A DNA stretch of 5,359 nucleotides from Chlorobiota bacterium. Its GTDB lineage: Bacteria; Bacteroidota; Bacteroidia; Bacteroidales; B39-G9. The DNA is taken from positions 1 to 5,359 of the forward strand of contig DAOVJU010000281.1 of NCBI GenBank assembly GCA_030632095.1. The letters run 5' to 3'. Position 1 is the first letter of the stretch. Every line of letters begins with the position of its first letter. Shown piece by piece: positions 1 through 5,359 of this stretch. The notes beneath the pieces were generated by a model. It was not told the origin of the DNA. It worked only from the letters and a program-made list of their open reading frames with translations, and did no database searches. The translations under genes and the position numbers were made by a program.

Positions 1-414
1 AATTTCATTCAACATAGTAACAGGATGTTCAACAATGTGCAACATAAATGAGCTAATAACTATATCGAAAGTGTTATCGGGAAATTCCAGCTTGAGAACA
101 TCGCCATTTGTAAATTTTATTTTATCTGATAAACCTTCCTTTTCAGCGAAAGATTTAGCCATTTCTAATAAGGGATCACTTAAATCAATCCCGGTAATTT
201 CAACATCAGGAATATTTTTTGCAATTTCTATGGCAATGCTTCCAAAACCGCATCCTGCATCCAGAATTTTGCCTCCCGTAAATCCACTTTTTTGTATAAG
301 CAATGCTAATCGTTTCCCAACTTTTTTAATATTATTTGCATTACGTTTATAATAAGCATTGGCCCAGTCATGATCACTAAAAACGCGGGGATGAAATAAT
401 TCAGCTTGTTGCAT
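1..414 (-). CDS. Class I SAM-dependent methyltransferase, N-terminal part (runs off left edge)
   Basis: This is the first 138 codons of a cytoplasmic methyltransferase of the UbiE/Methyltransf_11-25 type. These enzymes transfer a methyl group from S-adenosylmethionine to a small molecule or other acceptor; the substrate cannot be told from what is visible. The SAM-binding motif I is clear as ILDAGCGFGS at residues 50-59. It is followed by the acidic end of strand beta-2 (GIDLS, 75-79), which should contact the SAM ribose. Next come GDV at 104-106 and a motif IV-like segment with FPDNTFDIVISS at 111-122 and H126. The ATG at 414 is the first in-frame start after an in-frame TAA at 421-423; another ATG at 419 is in a different frame. 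The C-terminal substrate-determining part lies outside the window. The gene is divergent from the barrel gene at 536. The fold call is firm; the specific function is unknown. Confidence 0.9.
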   Translation of the reverse strand, partial: MQQAELFHPRVFSDHDWANAYYKRNANNIKKVGKRLALLIQKSGFTGGKILDAGCGFGSIAIEIAKNIPDVEITGIDLSDPLLEMAKSFAEKEGLSDKIKFTNGDVLKLEFPDNTFDIVISSFMLHIVEHPVTMLNEI

Positions 415-445
415 ATCATATTAGAATTAAATTAAATAATAGTCA

Positions 446-475
446 TAAAAGTATTGATTTTTTTAAAAACAGAAA
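446..475 (-). promoter_or_regulatory. Weak candidate promoter for the methyltransferase gene
   Basis: On the minus strand TACTTTTA (446-453) matches the Bacteroidota -7 box TAnnTTTG except for the last base. TTTC at 472-475 lies 18 bases upstream where the -33 TTTG is expected. It would place the transcript start about 25 bases before the ATG at 414. Both boxes are imperfect in very AT-rich DNA, so a chance match is quite possible. Confidence 0.28.
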
Positions 476-480
476 AAAAG

Positions 481-511
481 TTTCTGTATTTCAGTAAATT
501 ACATAAATTTA
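481..511 (+). promoter_or_regulatory. Weak candidate promoter for the barrel gene
   Basis: TAAATTTA (504-511) matches TAnnTTTG except for the final base, and TTTC (481-484) stands 19 bases upstream as a poor -33 box. The predicted transcript start would fall about 20 bases before the ATG at 536, a spacing typical for the phylum. With the minus-strand candidate at 446-475 it would form a compact divergent promoter region. Confidence 0.33.
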
Positions 512-535
512 GAATAAATAATTATACAAGATATT

Positions 536-1456
536 ATGAAAAAAATATGTCTTTTTCTTTTAGCAATAGGGCTAAGTTTGAACTTATCAGCTCAAAATAG
601 TATTGATATTTTATCTATTGTTGGCCAATACGGATTTCCACAAAGCTATGAAACACAATATACTGAAGAAGCCACAGAAATTGGATGCAATGTTGGCTTG
701 ACATTACCTGTTGTATTTTCTGAAACTTCAATTTTGTTTAACAATATTAATTATTACTACTTTCAAGTGAATAATAATATCACTATGGATGATAGTATTG
801 CTAATCCAATTGAATTGCATGGTTTTGTGCTTAGAACCGGATTAGTGCAAAAATTTAGCGACAACCGTGCCGTGTTATTATTTTTCATGCCCCGTTATAT
901 GACAGATTTCAATGAAACAGACGAGAGCAGGTTTCAGTTGGGCGGAATGGCAATGTATGAAAAACGGTATAGTGATAATTTAATGATGCGTTTTGGTGCA
1001 ATGTTTAACAATGAGTTTTTTGGCCCGTATTTAGTCCCTTTAATTCATGTCGACTGGCAGTTATCATCGAAATGGAGCATTGTAGGAATGTTACCTGTTT
1101 ATTTGAAAGTAAACTACAGAATAAACGAGCGCCTGGTTGTAGGGTTCAGTCATTTTGGGCTTACAACATCATACCGGCTTGGAAAAGAAGGATATTCAGG
1201 AGATTATTTAACCAGACAAAGTATTGATCTTTCGCTTTATGGACACTATAATATTGTTGGGAATCTTCATATAGAAGGAAGAATAGGTTTGGCAACAGGA
1301 AGAGATTATGCTCAATATAAGACCGGCCAGAAAGTAGATTTCAGTTTGCCTTTGGTCAATATTGGAGATGACAGGATACAGAAAAACTATAGTTTTAATA
1401 ATGGAGCTTTTGTGAACTTACGCTTGATTTATAGTATTCCCTTAGATGAAAAATAA
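536..1456 (+). CDS. Exported outer-membrane beta-barrel-like protein (DUF6268-like)
   Basis: A 306-residue protein with a Sec signal peptide: basic MKK, a hydrophobic core at residues 4-17, and LSA|QN at 17-21. Cleavage after A19 would leave an N-terminal glutamine, the usual pattern for exported Bacteroidota proteins. The mature part is a series of amphipathic strands with alternating hydrophobic and polar residues, separated by short polar turns. Aromatic residues cluster at strand ends (for example INYYYFQ, LLFFMPRY, MMRFGAMFNNEFFG, GFSHFGLTTSYRLG). It ends in VNLRLIYSIPLDEK, so the last strand sits near the C terminus as in outer-membrane barrels. The wording around LLFFMPRYMTD, WSIVGMLPVY and LVVGFSHFG resembles the DUF6268 outer-membrane family, from memory rather than from a search. 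No ligand or transport role can be read from it. It appears monocistronic: a hairpin follows at 1472-1503 and the next gene has its own promoter. Confidence 0.8.
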   Translation: MKKICLFLLAIGLSLNLSAQNSIDILSIVGQYGFPQSYETQYTEEATEIGCNVGLTLPVVFSETSILFNNINYYYFQVNNNITMDDSIANPIELHGFVLRTGLVQKFSDNRAVLLFFMPRYMTDFNETDESRFQLGGMAMYEKRYSDNLMMRFGAMFNNEFFGPYLVPLIHVDWQLSSKWSIVGMLPVYLKVNYRINERLVVGFSHFGLTTSYRLGKEGYSGDYLTRQSIDLSLYGHYNIVGNLHIEGRIGLATGRDYAQYKTGQKVDFSLPLVNIGDDRIQKNYSFNNGAFVNLRLIYSIPLDEK

Positions 1457-1471
1457 ACCATTTAAAACTAA

Positions 1472-1503
1472 AACCTGTTAGGTTGAAGAAAACCTGGCAG
1501 GTT
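1472..1503 (+). terminator. 13-bp hairpin of two tandem palindromes; likely transcript end of the barrel gene
   Basis: Two copies of a 13-base near-palindrome, AACCTGTTAGGTT (1472-1484) and AACCTGGCAGGTT (1491-1503), are separated by GAAGAA. The first copy pairs with the second along all 13 positions: eleven Watson-Crick pairs plus two U-G wobbles (1478-1497 and 1479-1496), closing a 6-base loop. The wobbles exist only in the plus-strand RNA; minus-strand RNA would have two A-C mismatches, which favours a role downstream of the plus-strand gene that stops at 1456. There is no real U-tract (GAAATTT follows), so it may act in mRNA 3'-end protection or be a member of a dispersed repeat family rather than a classical terminator. 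Confidence 0.5.
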
Positions 1504-1562
1504 GAAATTTCCTATCTTAAAATTTATTCATTAATAATTCATATTAAAATATCAAATGGCCT

Positions 1563-1570
1563 TATTTTTG
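1563..1570 (+). promoter_or_regulatory. Perfect -7 box of the ankyrin-barrel operon promoter
   Basis: TATTTTTG is an exact match to the Bacteroidota sigma-ABfr -7 consensus TAnnTTTG. No good -33 TTTG is present; the best at the expected distance is TTCA around 1538-1541. Transcription would begin near 1575-1577. That leaves about 25 bases of leader before the ATG at 1600 but only a few before the in-frame TTG at 1582, so it helps to decide the start codon. Confidence 0.6.
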
Positions 1571-1599
1571 TGTAATTCATTTTGTCAATTATACACTCT

Positions 1600-2967
1600 A
1601 TGTTAAAGTATTTTACAACAATCTGCATAATTTTCTGGTTGATTAATTTTAATTCCTTTGCACAAAATGAGGTAGATTTTAAGCTTTTAAATGCTGCTGC
1701 TGATAATGACACTGCACTTGTAAAATCATCAATAAAAGATTCTGCTAATGTTAATGTTTCAACCCGGGAAGGAGTAACTCCGTTAATGTATGCTACGCAA
1801 AACAACAATTTTGATATTGTTAAGATCCTTTTAGAAAATGAAGCAGATATAAATGCTCAACCATGGGATGGGACCACGGCGCTTATAGCAGCAGTGAAAG
1901 CCGGATATTTGGAAATGGCAGAATTTTTAATTAGGAATGATGCCGATATTGATGCTGTTTCCGCTGACAGCATTTCATCGCTAATGTATGCAGTTGCATA
2001 TAATCATTTCTATATTGTTGATATGCTCATTTATTACGAAGCCAGTCTTAACATAACCGATGTTGATGGGAATAATGCCCTTATGTTAGCTTCATTTTAT
2101 GGAAATACTGATATAGCAGAACTTTTAATTAATTCCGGCGCTGATCTTGAAACAACAGATAAAAATGGTAATTCGGTTTTGCATAAAGCTGTACAAAATA
2201 ACAATACTGAAACAGTTAAGTTTCTTACAGAAAAGAATTTTAACCTTGATTATATAAATAAAGAAGGATTCACTCCGCTTGCAATTGCAGCTAAAAATGG
2301 ATCAAGTGATATTGTTGAACTGTTAGTAGGGAAGGGGGCTAAGGTTAATTATCCGGAAGAGGAATCACAAAAACCGGTAACTCTGGCTCAAAATTATTAT
2401 CATAACAATATTGTTAAAATTCTGAAAGAAAATGGTGCTAAAGTCAATTGGAAACCTTCATATAACAAATTTAGTTTCGGATTGTTAAATCAGTTCAATT
2501 ACACTACGTGTACTTCAGGACTTAGCTTTAGCTTAAATGACTCAAAATATAAAAGTCATATTGTTTTTGAATTCAGTATCAGGCCTTTTAAAAACAGGAT
2601 ACTTTACCAGACTTCTGAAAATTCATATTTTCAATACTGGGAAAGAAGATATTATATAGGATTTGGGATAGGTAAAGACTTTATCCTTCATAGAAAGAAC
2701 AAAAAAGAAAAAGGTATTTATACAGATATACTTACCAACTATTCCTTTGGTAGTTTTACCGGAACCACTCAAAATCCAAAACAATTACTAATTGTCGTTC
2801 CATCAATTGGTTATTGTTACAAAAAAGGATCATTTAGCTTTAAGCTTGGTTATCAATATAAAAACCTGGATACTTACAAACTCTCAAATCATTTTATCAA
2901 TACAACTATTTCCTTTCAATCTGGAAATAGAAAACGGTACGAATTCATACAATATTTATACGAATAA
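1600..2967 (+). CDS. Exported ankyrin-repeat protein with C-terminal outer-membrane barrel-like domain
   Basis: A 455-residue two-domain protein. Residues 1-21 are a Sec signal peptide ending SFA|QN. Residues 27-55 form a degenerate first ankyrin repeat, followed by seven 33-residue repeats starting at 56, 89, 122, 155, 188, 221 and 254. The helix-start motif is clear as GVTPLMYA, GTTALIAA, GNNALMLA and GFTPLAIA, with repeat ends such as ADINA and GADLETTD. From about 288 to 455 the sequence changes to about eight alternating beta strands rich in aromatics and glycine (NKFSFGLLNQFNY, HIVFEFSIRPF, YYIGFGIGKDF, SFSFKLGYQYKNL), as in a small outer-membrane barrel. Ankyrin repeats bind proteins, so the inferred picture is a periplasmic binding platform anchored in the outer membrane. 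ATG 1600 is preferred to TTG 1582 because it begins the signal peptide directly and fits the promoter. The stop overlaps the next gene's ATG by one base. The partner protein is unknown. Confidence 0.87.
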   Translation: MLKYFTTICIIFWLINFNSFAQNEVDFKLLNAAADNDTALVKSSIKDSANVNVSTREGVTPLMYATQNNNFDIVKILLENEADINAQPWDGTTALIAAVKAGYLEMAEFLIRNDADIDAVSADSISSLMYAVAYNHFYIVDMLIYYEASLNITDVDGNNALMLASFYGNTDIAELLINSGADLETTDKNGNSVLHKAVQNNNTETVKFLTEKNFNLDYINKEGFTPLAIAAKNGSSDIVELLVGKGAKVNYPEEESQKPVTLAQNYYHNNIVKILKENGAKVNWKPSYNKFSFGLLNQFNYTTCTSGLSFSLNDSKYKSHIVFEFSIRPFKNRILYQTSENSYFQYWERRYYIGFGIGKDFILHRKNKKEKGIYTDILTNYSFGSFTGTTQNPKQLLIVVPSIGYCYKKGSFSFKLGYQYKNLDTYKLSNHFINTTISFQSGNRKRYEFIQYLYE

Positions 2968-3386
2968 TGAAAAAGCAATTAGTTATACTGTTTATACTAA
3001 CTACCCTTATAATCAGTTCATGTCATGAGTATTATTTTGACAGTGGATATCCTTGCGATTTTTGCTATACTGAAAAACCGGAAGAAGGATTATTAACAAT
3101 AAAATTGACTGTAAATGGTGAAAATCCGTTTATCCCAATTATTATCTATCAGGATGAGCTCGATTACCAGGAAACTGTCTGGGTTGATACAACCAATGAA
3201 GAAAGCTATGAAATTTTAGTTCCAATTGACAACAATTATACTGTTACCGCAGAATACAAATCGGGTGATAAAATTATTACCGCAGTTGATGCTACCAAAA
3301 TACATATGAAAGAAAACACGAGCGACTGCGAAGAAGATTGCTGGATTGTTTTTGATGGAACTGTAGATCTTACTTTAAAATATTAA
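2967..3386 (+). CDS. Small cysteine-containing lipoprotein, function unknown
   Basis: A 139-residue protein whose first 19 residues are a lipoprotein signal: MKK, a hydrophobic core, and lipobox ISSC with the lipidated C19. The residues after C19 are HEYYFD. The mature part carries a C30-x-x-C33 pair just after the anchor and a C121-x3-C125 pair near the C terminus, followed by WIVFDGTVDLTLKY. Four cysteines in an exported protein could form two disulfides or bind a metal. The middle (42-107) reads as short beta strands with a GLLTIKLTVNGE start and looks like a small beta-sandwich. I recognise no family. Its ATG overlaps the TAA of the ankyrin-barrel gene (TAATG, 2965-2969), and no separate promoter is seen, so the two are probably translationally coupled and may work together at the outer membrane. 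The thioredoxin fold around a CxxC is not present. Confidence 0.85.
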   Translation: MKKQLVILFILTTLIISSCHEYYFDSGYPCDFCYTEKPEEGLLTIKLTVNGENPFIPIIIYQDELDYQETVWVDTTNEESYEILVPIDNNYTVTAEYKSGDKIITAVDATKIHMKENTSDCEEDCWIVFDGTVDLTLKY

Positions 3387-3422
3387 TTATTGTATCTTTA
3401 TAAATAATATTTATACTGAAAC

Positions 3423-3452
3423 TAAACAATTTTGCGAAGCAAAAGCTGTTTA
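3423..3452 (+). terminator. Compound hairpin after the ankyrin/lipoprotein operon
   Basis: An outer stem TAAACA (3423-3428) with TGTTTA (3447-3452) encloses an inner perfect stem TTTTGC (3430-3435) with GCAAAA (3439-3444) around a GAA loop. A small asymmetric bulge lies between (A against GC). It sits 36 bases after the stop at 3386 and could end or protect that transcript. No U-tract follows, so calling it an intrinsic terminator is tentative; it could equally be a leader or repeat element. Confidence 0.35.
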
Positions 3453-3532
3453 AGTTGAAGATATACTCGGTAAGCATAGGTTTAATCTTTCGCAACTAAA
3501 CGTAGTGATTTCACGAACACAATAAAAATAAA

Positions 3533-3540
3533 TAATTTTG
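3533..3540 (+). promoter_or_regulatory. Perfect -7 box of the DUF2807 gene promoter
   Basis: TAATTTTG is an exact match to TAnnTTTG; TTTC at 3509-3512, 20 bases upstream, is the only -33 candidate. Transcription would start near 3546, giving a leader of about 66 bases before ATG 3612. The in-frame GTG at 3540-3542 overlaps the box itself and so cannot be the start codon if this promoter is used. Confidence 0.55.
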
Positions 3541-3611
3541 TGAGTAAACCTATTTCATATCGGTATACAAAAAGCATAAACTATTTATTCAACAATTTAA
3601 ATACTATAAAA

Positions 3612-4319
3612 ATGAAAAAAAATCTACTTCTTATTATTATTAGTTCTGTACTAATATTATCAGCCTGTTTTTTTGATACAATAAAAGGATCGGGTAATAT
3701 AATAACGGAAGAAAGGGAACTTGCCCCTTTTGATGAAATAAGTTTAAGAGTAAGTGGTAATGTAATTATTACGCAGGGAGAAAATCAATCGGTTGAAATT
3801 TCAACTGATGATAATATAATGTCTATAATTACTACTGAAGTGAAGAATGGTAAGCTTGTTATTTGTTCCCGGGGGAACATATTCAGATACTCTAAACTGG
3901 AAATTGATATTATAATTCCTGAAATACAAGGCCTGTATGTGAGTGGTTCGGGACATATTCGGGGAAATGAAGAAATACTTTGCAACGATATTGATATAAA
4001 AGTAAGTGGTTCCGGTAAAGTAAATCTTACGCTTAGTGCCGAAGATATTAATACTAACATAAGCGGTTCAGGAAAAATAAATTTGAATGGGAAAGCTGAA
4101 GAATTAAAGGTTAAAATAAGTGGTTCGGGTGATTTGAATTCAGAAGACCTGGCTTGTGAAGATGCATCAGTTAGAGTTAGCGGATCAGGAGATTGCAGAA
4201 TTAATGCAACTGAAGATCTTGATGTCAGTATTAGTGGCAGCGGTAATGTATATTACAAAGGAAATCCGGATATTTCAACCAAAGTATCAGGATCAGGATC
4301 AGTTCAAAAAATAAGATAA
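3612..4319 (+). CDS. DUF2807 (head GIN domain) adhesin-like lipoprotein with SGSG repeats
   Basis: A 235-residue lipoprotein: MKK, a hydrophobic core, and lipobox LSAC with lipidated C19. The mature protein follows the DUF2807 / putative auto-transporter adhesin head GIN pattern: KGSGNI at 25-30, then FDEISLRVSGNVIITQG and a conserved NGKL. Seven [VI]SGSG motifs follow at residues 110, 131, 150, 169, 189, 207 and 225, spaced 18-21 residues apart. The regular spacing indicates a right-handed parallel beta-helix, each SGSG marking one turn. The family is typically surface- or periplasm-exposed in Bacteroidota; adhesion is suggested by the family name but is not proven. ATG 3612 is chosen over the in-frame GTG 3540 because it begins the signal peptide and lies downstream of the promoter. 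The rhomboid gene follows after 43 bases without an obvious promoter of its own, so the two may be co-transcribed. Confidence 0.93.
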   Translation: MKKNLLLIIISSVLILSACFFDTIKGSGNIITEERELAPFDEISLRVSGNVIITQGENQSVEISTDDNIMSIITTEVKNGKLVICSRGNIFRYSKLEIDIIIPEIQGLYVSGSGHIRGNEEILCNDIDIKVSGSGKVNLTLSAEDINTNISGSGKINLNGKAEELKVKISGSGDLNSEDLACEDASVRVSGSGDCRINATEDLDVSISGSGNVYYKGNPDISTKVSGSGSVQKIR

Positions 4320-4362
4320 GCAAAAAATTAATTCATAATCGAGGAAAACAATTTATCTGAAA

Positions 4363-5037
4363 ATGAAGCAAAGTGAAAAAACAGATAAATATATGCTTCT
4401 GAGCAGCATGAAATTTCCATTTTTTTTTATCATTCTTTTATGGCTTGTAAAATTTTATGAAATAATTTTCGATCTCGACTTACACACTTTTGGAATATAT
4501 CCGTTTAAATTATCAAGCCTGCATGGAATAATAACATCTCCTTTGGTACATTCCGGATTTAAGCATTTAATTTCAAATTCAGGGCCATTGTTTATATTGG
4601 CATCCGGAGTGTTTTATTTTTACCGGAAGATAGCATTCAAAATATTTACATTAACCTATTTGCTGACTGGATTGCTGGTTTGGATCGGAGCCCGTGAAGC
4701 ATATCATATAGGCGCAAGTGGTTTGATATATGGATTTGCTGCATTTTTGTTTACAAGTGGAATTATTAGAAAAGATATTCGTTTATCAGTAGTTTCGTTG
4801 CTGGTGGTTTTTTTATACGGAGGAATGATATGGGGAATTTTACCGCTTAAGCCTCAGGTTTCGTGGGAATCACATTTGCTTGGCCTTGTTGTTGGGGTTG
4901 CACTGGCATTTGTTTATAGAAAACAAGCTGCAATTACTACAATTTATGATTGGGAAAGTAAGAAATCAATAGATAGCACTGACGATTCAATTAATTTTGA
5001 ATATTACTATACTGAAGAAGACAGCAAAGATATGTAA
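4363..5037 (+). CDS. Rhomboid family intramembrane serine protease
   Basis: A 224-residue polytopic membrane protein of the rhomboid (S54) family, which cuts transmembrane segments of client proteins inside the bilayer. The catalytic serine is S119 in GASGLIYG (117-124), and the catalytic histidine is H171 in WESHLLGLVVG (168-178). H63-x4-H68-x3-N72 in the second membrane segment matches the H-x4-H-x3-N oxyanion and substrate-positioning residues known from GlpG. Six hydrophobic segments are visible, at about 18-36, 68-87, 90-110, 116-134, 140-160 and 168-186. The protein has no extra N-terminal domain. It ends in a soluble acidic tail (about 194-224) rich in D, E, S and Y. All expected catalytic residues are present, so it should be active. 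The substrate is not known. It lies 43 bases after the DUF2807 lipoprotein gene. GAGG at 4341-4344 is too far (18 bases) from the ATG to be a convincing ribosome binding site. Confidence 0.94.
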   Translation: MKQSEKTDKYMLLSSMKFPFFFIILLWLVKFYEIIFDLDLHTFGIYPFKLSSLHGIITSPLVHSGFKHLISNSGPLFILASGVFYFYRKIAFKIFTLTYLLTGLLVWIGAREAYHIGASGLIYGFAAFLFTSGIIRKDIRLSVVSLLVVFLYGGMIWGILPLKPQVSWESHLLGLVVGVALAFVYRKQAAITTIYDWESKKSIDSTDDSINFEYYYTEEDSKDM

Positions 5038-5121
5038 TTAGCTCTCTGAACAAAAATGCTGTAAGTTACTTTGTATGCATATTAGATGATGTTTTCATTT
5101 TTAAAATATTCATTGGCAGGC

Positions 5122-5151
5122 ATTTGACATGCAATATTTGACATCTGACAT
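5122..5151. repeat. Short tandem TTTGACAT-type direct repeat
   Basis: ATTTGACAT occurs at 5122-5130 and again at 5136-5144 (14-base period), followed at once by a partial third copy TGACAT (5146-5151). It fills the end of the 118-base spacer between the convergent rhomboid gene and the minus-strand membrane gene. I see no terminator with a good stem and U-tract in this spacer. The repeat may be a remnant of a dispersed intergenic element or simple slippage. Confidence 0.5.
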
Positions 5152-5155
5152 AATA

Positions 5156-5359
5156 CTAGTTATGGCTGCTTATTAAAAATACCAGCAGATAAGCAAAAGA
5201 CGCTAATAAAAACACCATTGTAAATCCTGAAGTAATAGCAATTAAAGTTGCTAAAGCTGTACTTATTACCGAAAAGCAACCATTTATTCCCCATGCCCAG
5301 GGAATTATTTTTTCATTTTGCAGTGATAATAGTTTTATACCCATAGGGAATGGCATTCC
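5156..5359 (-). CDS. C-terminal tail of an integral membrane protein, spermidine-synthase-like family (runs off right edge)
   Basis: Only the last 67 codons are visible; the frame is open to the right edge, so the methionine codons inside are unlikely to be the true start. The segment begins GMPFPMGIKLLS, then IIPWAWGINGCFSVISTALA, followed by a second hydrophobic stretch (GFTMVFLLASFAYLLVFLI) and a short polar end SSHN. The GMPFP...PWAWGxNG pattern, with two closing transmembrane segments, is what I know from the large membrane proteins annotated as spermidine-synthase-like or polyamine aminopropyltransferase-like, where a soluble Rossmann domain is combined with MFS-like membrane segments. 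This assignment is from memory of the pattern. The soluble domain lies outside the window, so its activity cannot be judged. The gene converges on the rhomboid gene with 118 bases between the stops. Confidence 0.7.
   Translation of the reverse strand, partial: GMPFPMGIKLLSLQNEKIIPWAWGINGCFSVISTALATLIAITSGFTMVFLLASFAYLLVFLISSHN

Noticed and set aside
35..352. Open frame on the plus strand, 105 codons
   Set aside because: It lies antisense inside the methyltransferase, whose motif I and in-frame continuity are clear; the plus-strand product has no recognisable feature.
1539..1808. Open frame on the minus strand, 89 codons
   Set aside because: It is antisense to the promoter, signal peptide and first ankyrin repeats of the real gene.
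2792..3028. Open frame on the plus strand bridging two genes
   Set aside because: It overlaps the barrel domain end and the lipoprotein start out of frame, and has no start context or domain.
3054..3065. CDFC as a thioredoxin-like redox motif
   Set aside because: It sits only 11 residues after the lipid anchor with no thioredoxin fold around it; a structural disulfide or metal site is more likely.
3785..4060. Open frame on the minus strand, 91 codons
   Set aside because: It is a shadow of the DUF2807 repeat region on the opposite strand.
3939..4319. Possible DNA tandem repeat or minisatellite
   Set aside because: The periodicity comes from SGSG turns of the beta-helix protein; spacing varies by 18-21 codons and codon use differs, so it is protein-level repetition, not a DNA repeat.
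5159..5356. Short 66-residue stand-alone membrane protein starting at the ATG at 5356
   Set aside because: The frame remains open to the window edge and the GMPFP motif spans that methionine, so it is the internal part of a longer gene.
1..5359. CRISPR array, tRNA, rRNA, insertion sequence or phage element
   Set aside because: No regularly spaced repeats, no cloverleaf or rRNA-like sequence, and no transposase or integrase coding sequence is visible on either strand.

Overview
The window looks like an ordinary chromosomal stretch from a member of the Bacteroidota; I cannot place it to genus or order. Four things point there. The DNA is AT-rich. Start codons lack clear Shine-Dalgarno sequences but two have perfect TAnnTTTG -7 boxes upstream. 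Two exported proteins end their signal peptides in A|Q. The protein families (DUF2807 adhesin-like lipoprotein, DUF6268-like outer-membrane barrel) are common in that phylum.

Layout from left to right: (1) the N-terminal 138 codons of a class I SAM-dependent methyltransferase on the minus strand (1-414), running off the left edge. (2) Divergent from it, an exported outer-membrane beta-barrel-like protein (536-1456), followed by a 13-bp hairpin made of two tandem palindromes (1472-1503). (3) A two-gene operon: an exported protein with about eight ankyrin repeats joined to a C-terminal beta-barrel-like domain (1600-2967), overlapping by one base (TAATG) with a small cysteine-containing lipoprotein (2967-3386). 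(4) A 225-bp spacer with a compound hairpin and a perfect TAnnTTTG box, then a DUF2807 beta-helix lipoprotein (3612-4319), followed 43 bp later by a rhomboid intramembrane serine protease (4363-5037). (5) On the minus strand, entering from the right edge, the C-terminal membrane tail of a protein resembling the spermidine-synthase-like integral membrane family (5156-5359), convergent with the rhomboid gene.

Four of the seven genes encode envelope proteins with signal peptides (two barrels, two lipoproteins), and two more are or look membrane-embedded, so the region is mainly cell-envelope biology. The only clear co-transcribed pair is ankyrin-barrel plus lipoprotein; the DUF2807 and rhomboid genes may form a second one. 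No RNA gene, mobile element, CRISPR array or defence system is visible. The most unusual item is the ankyrin/outer-membrane-barrel fusion with its translationally coupled lipoprotein. No spacer exceeds 300 bases.
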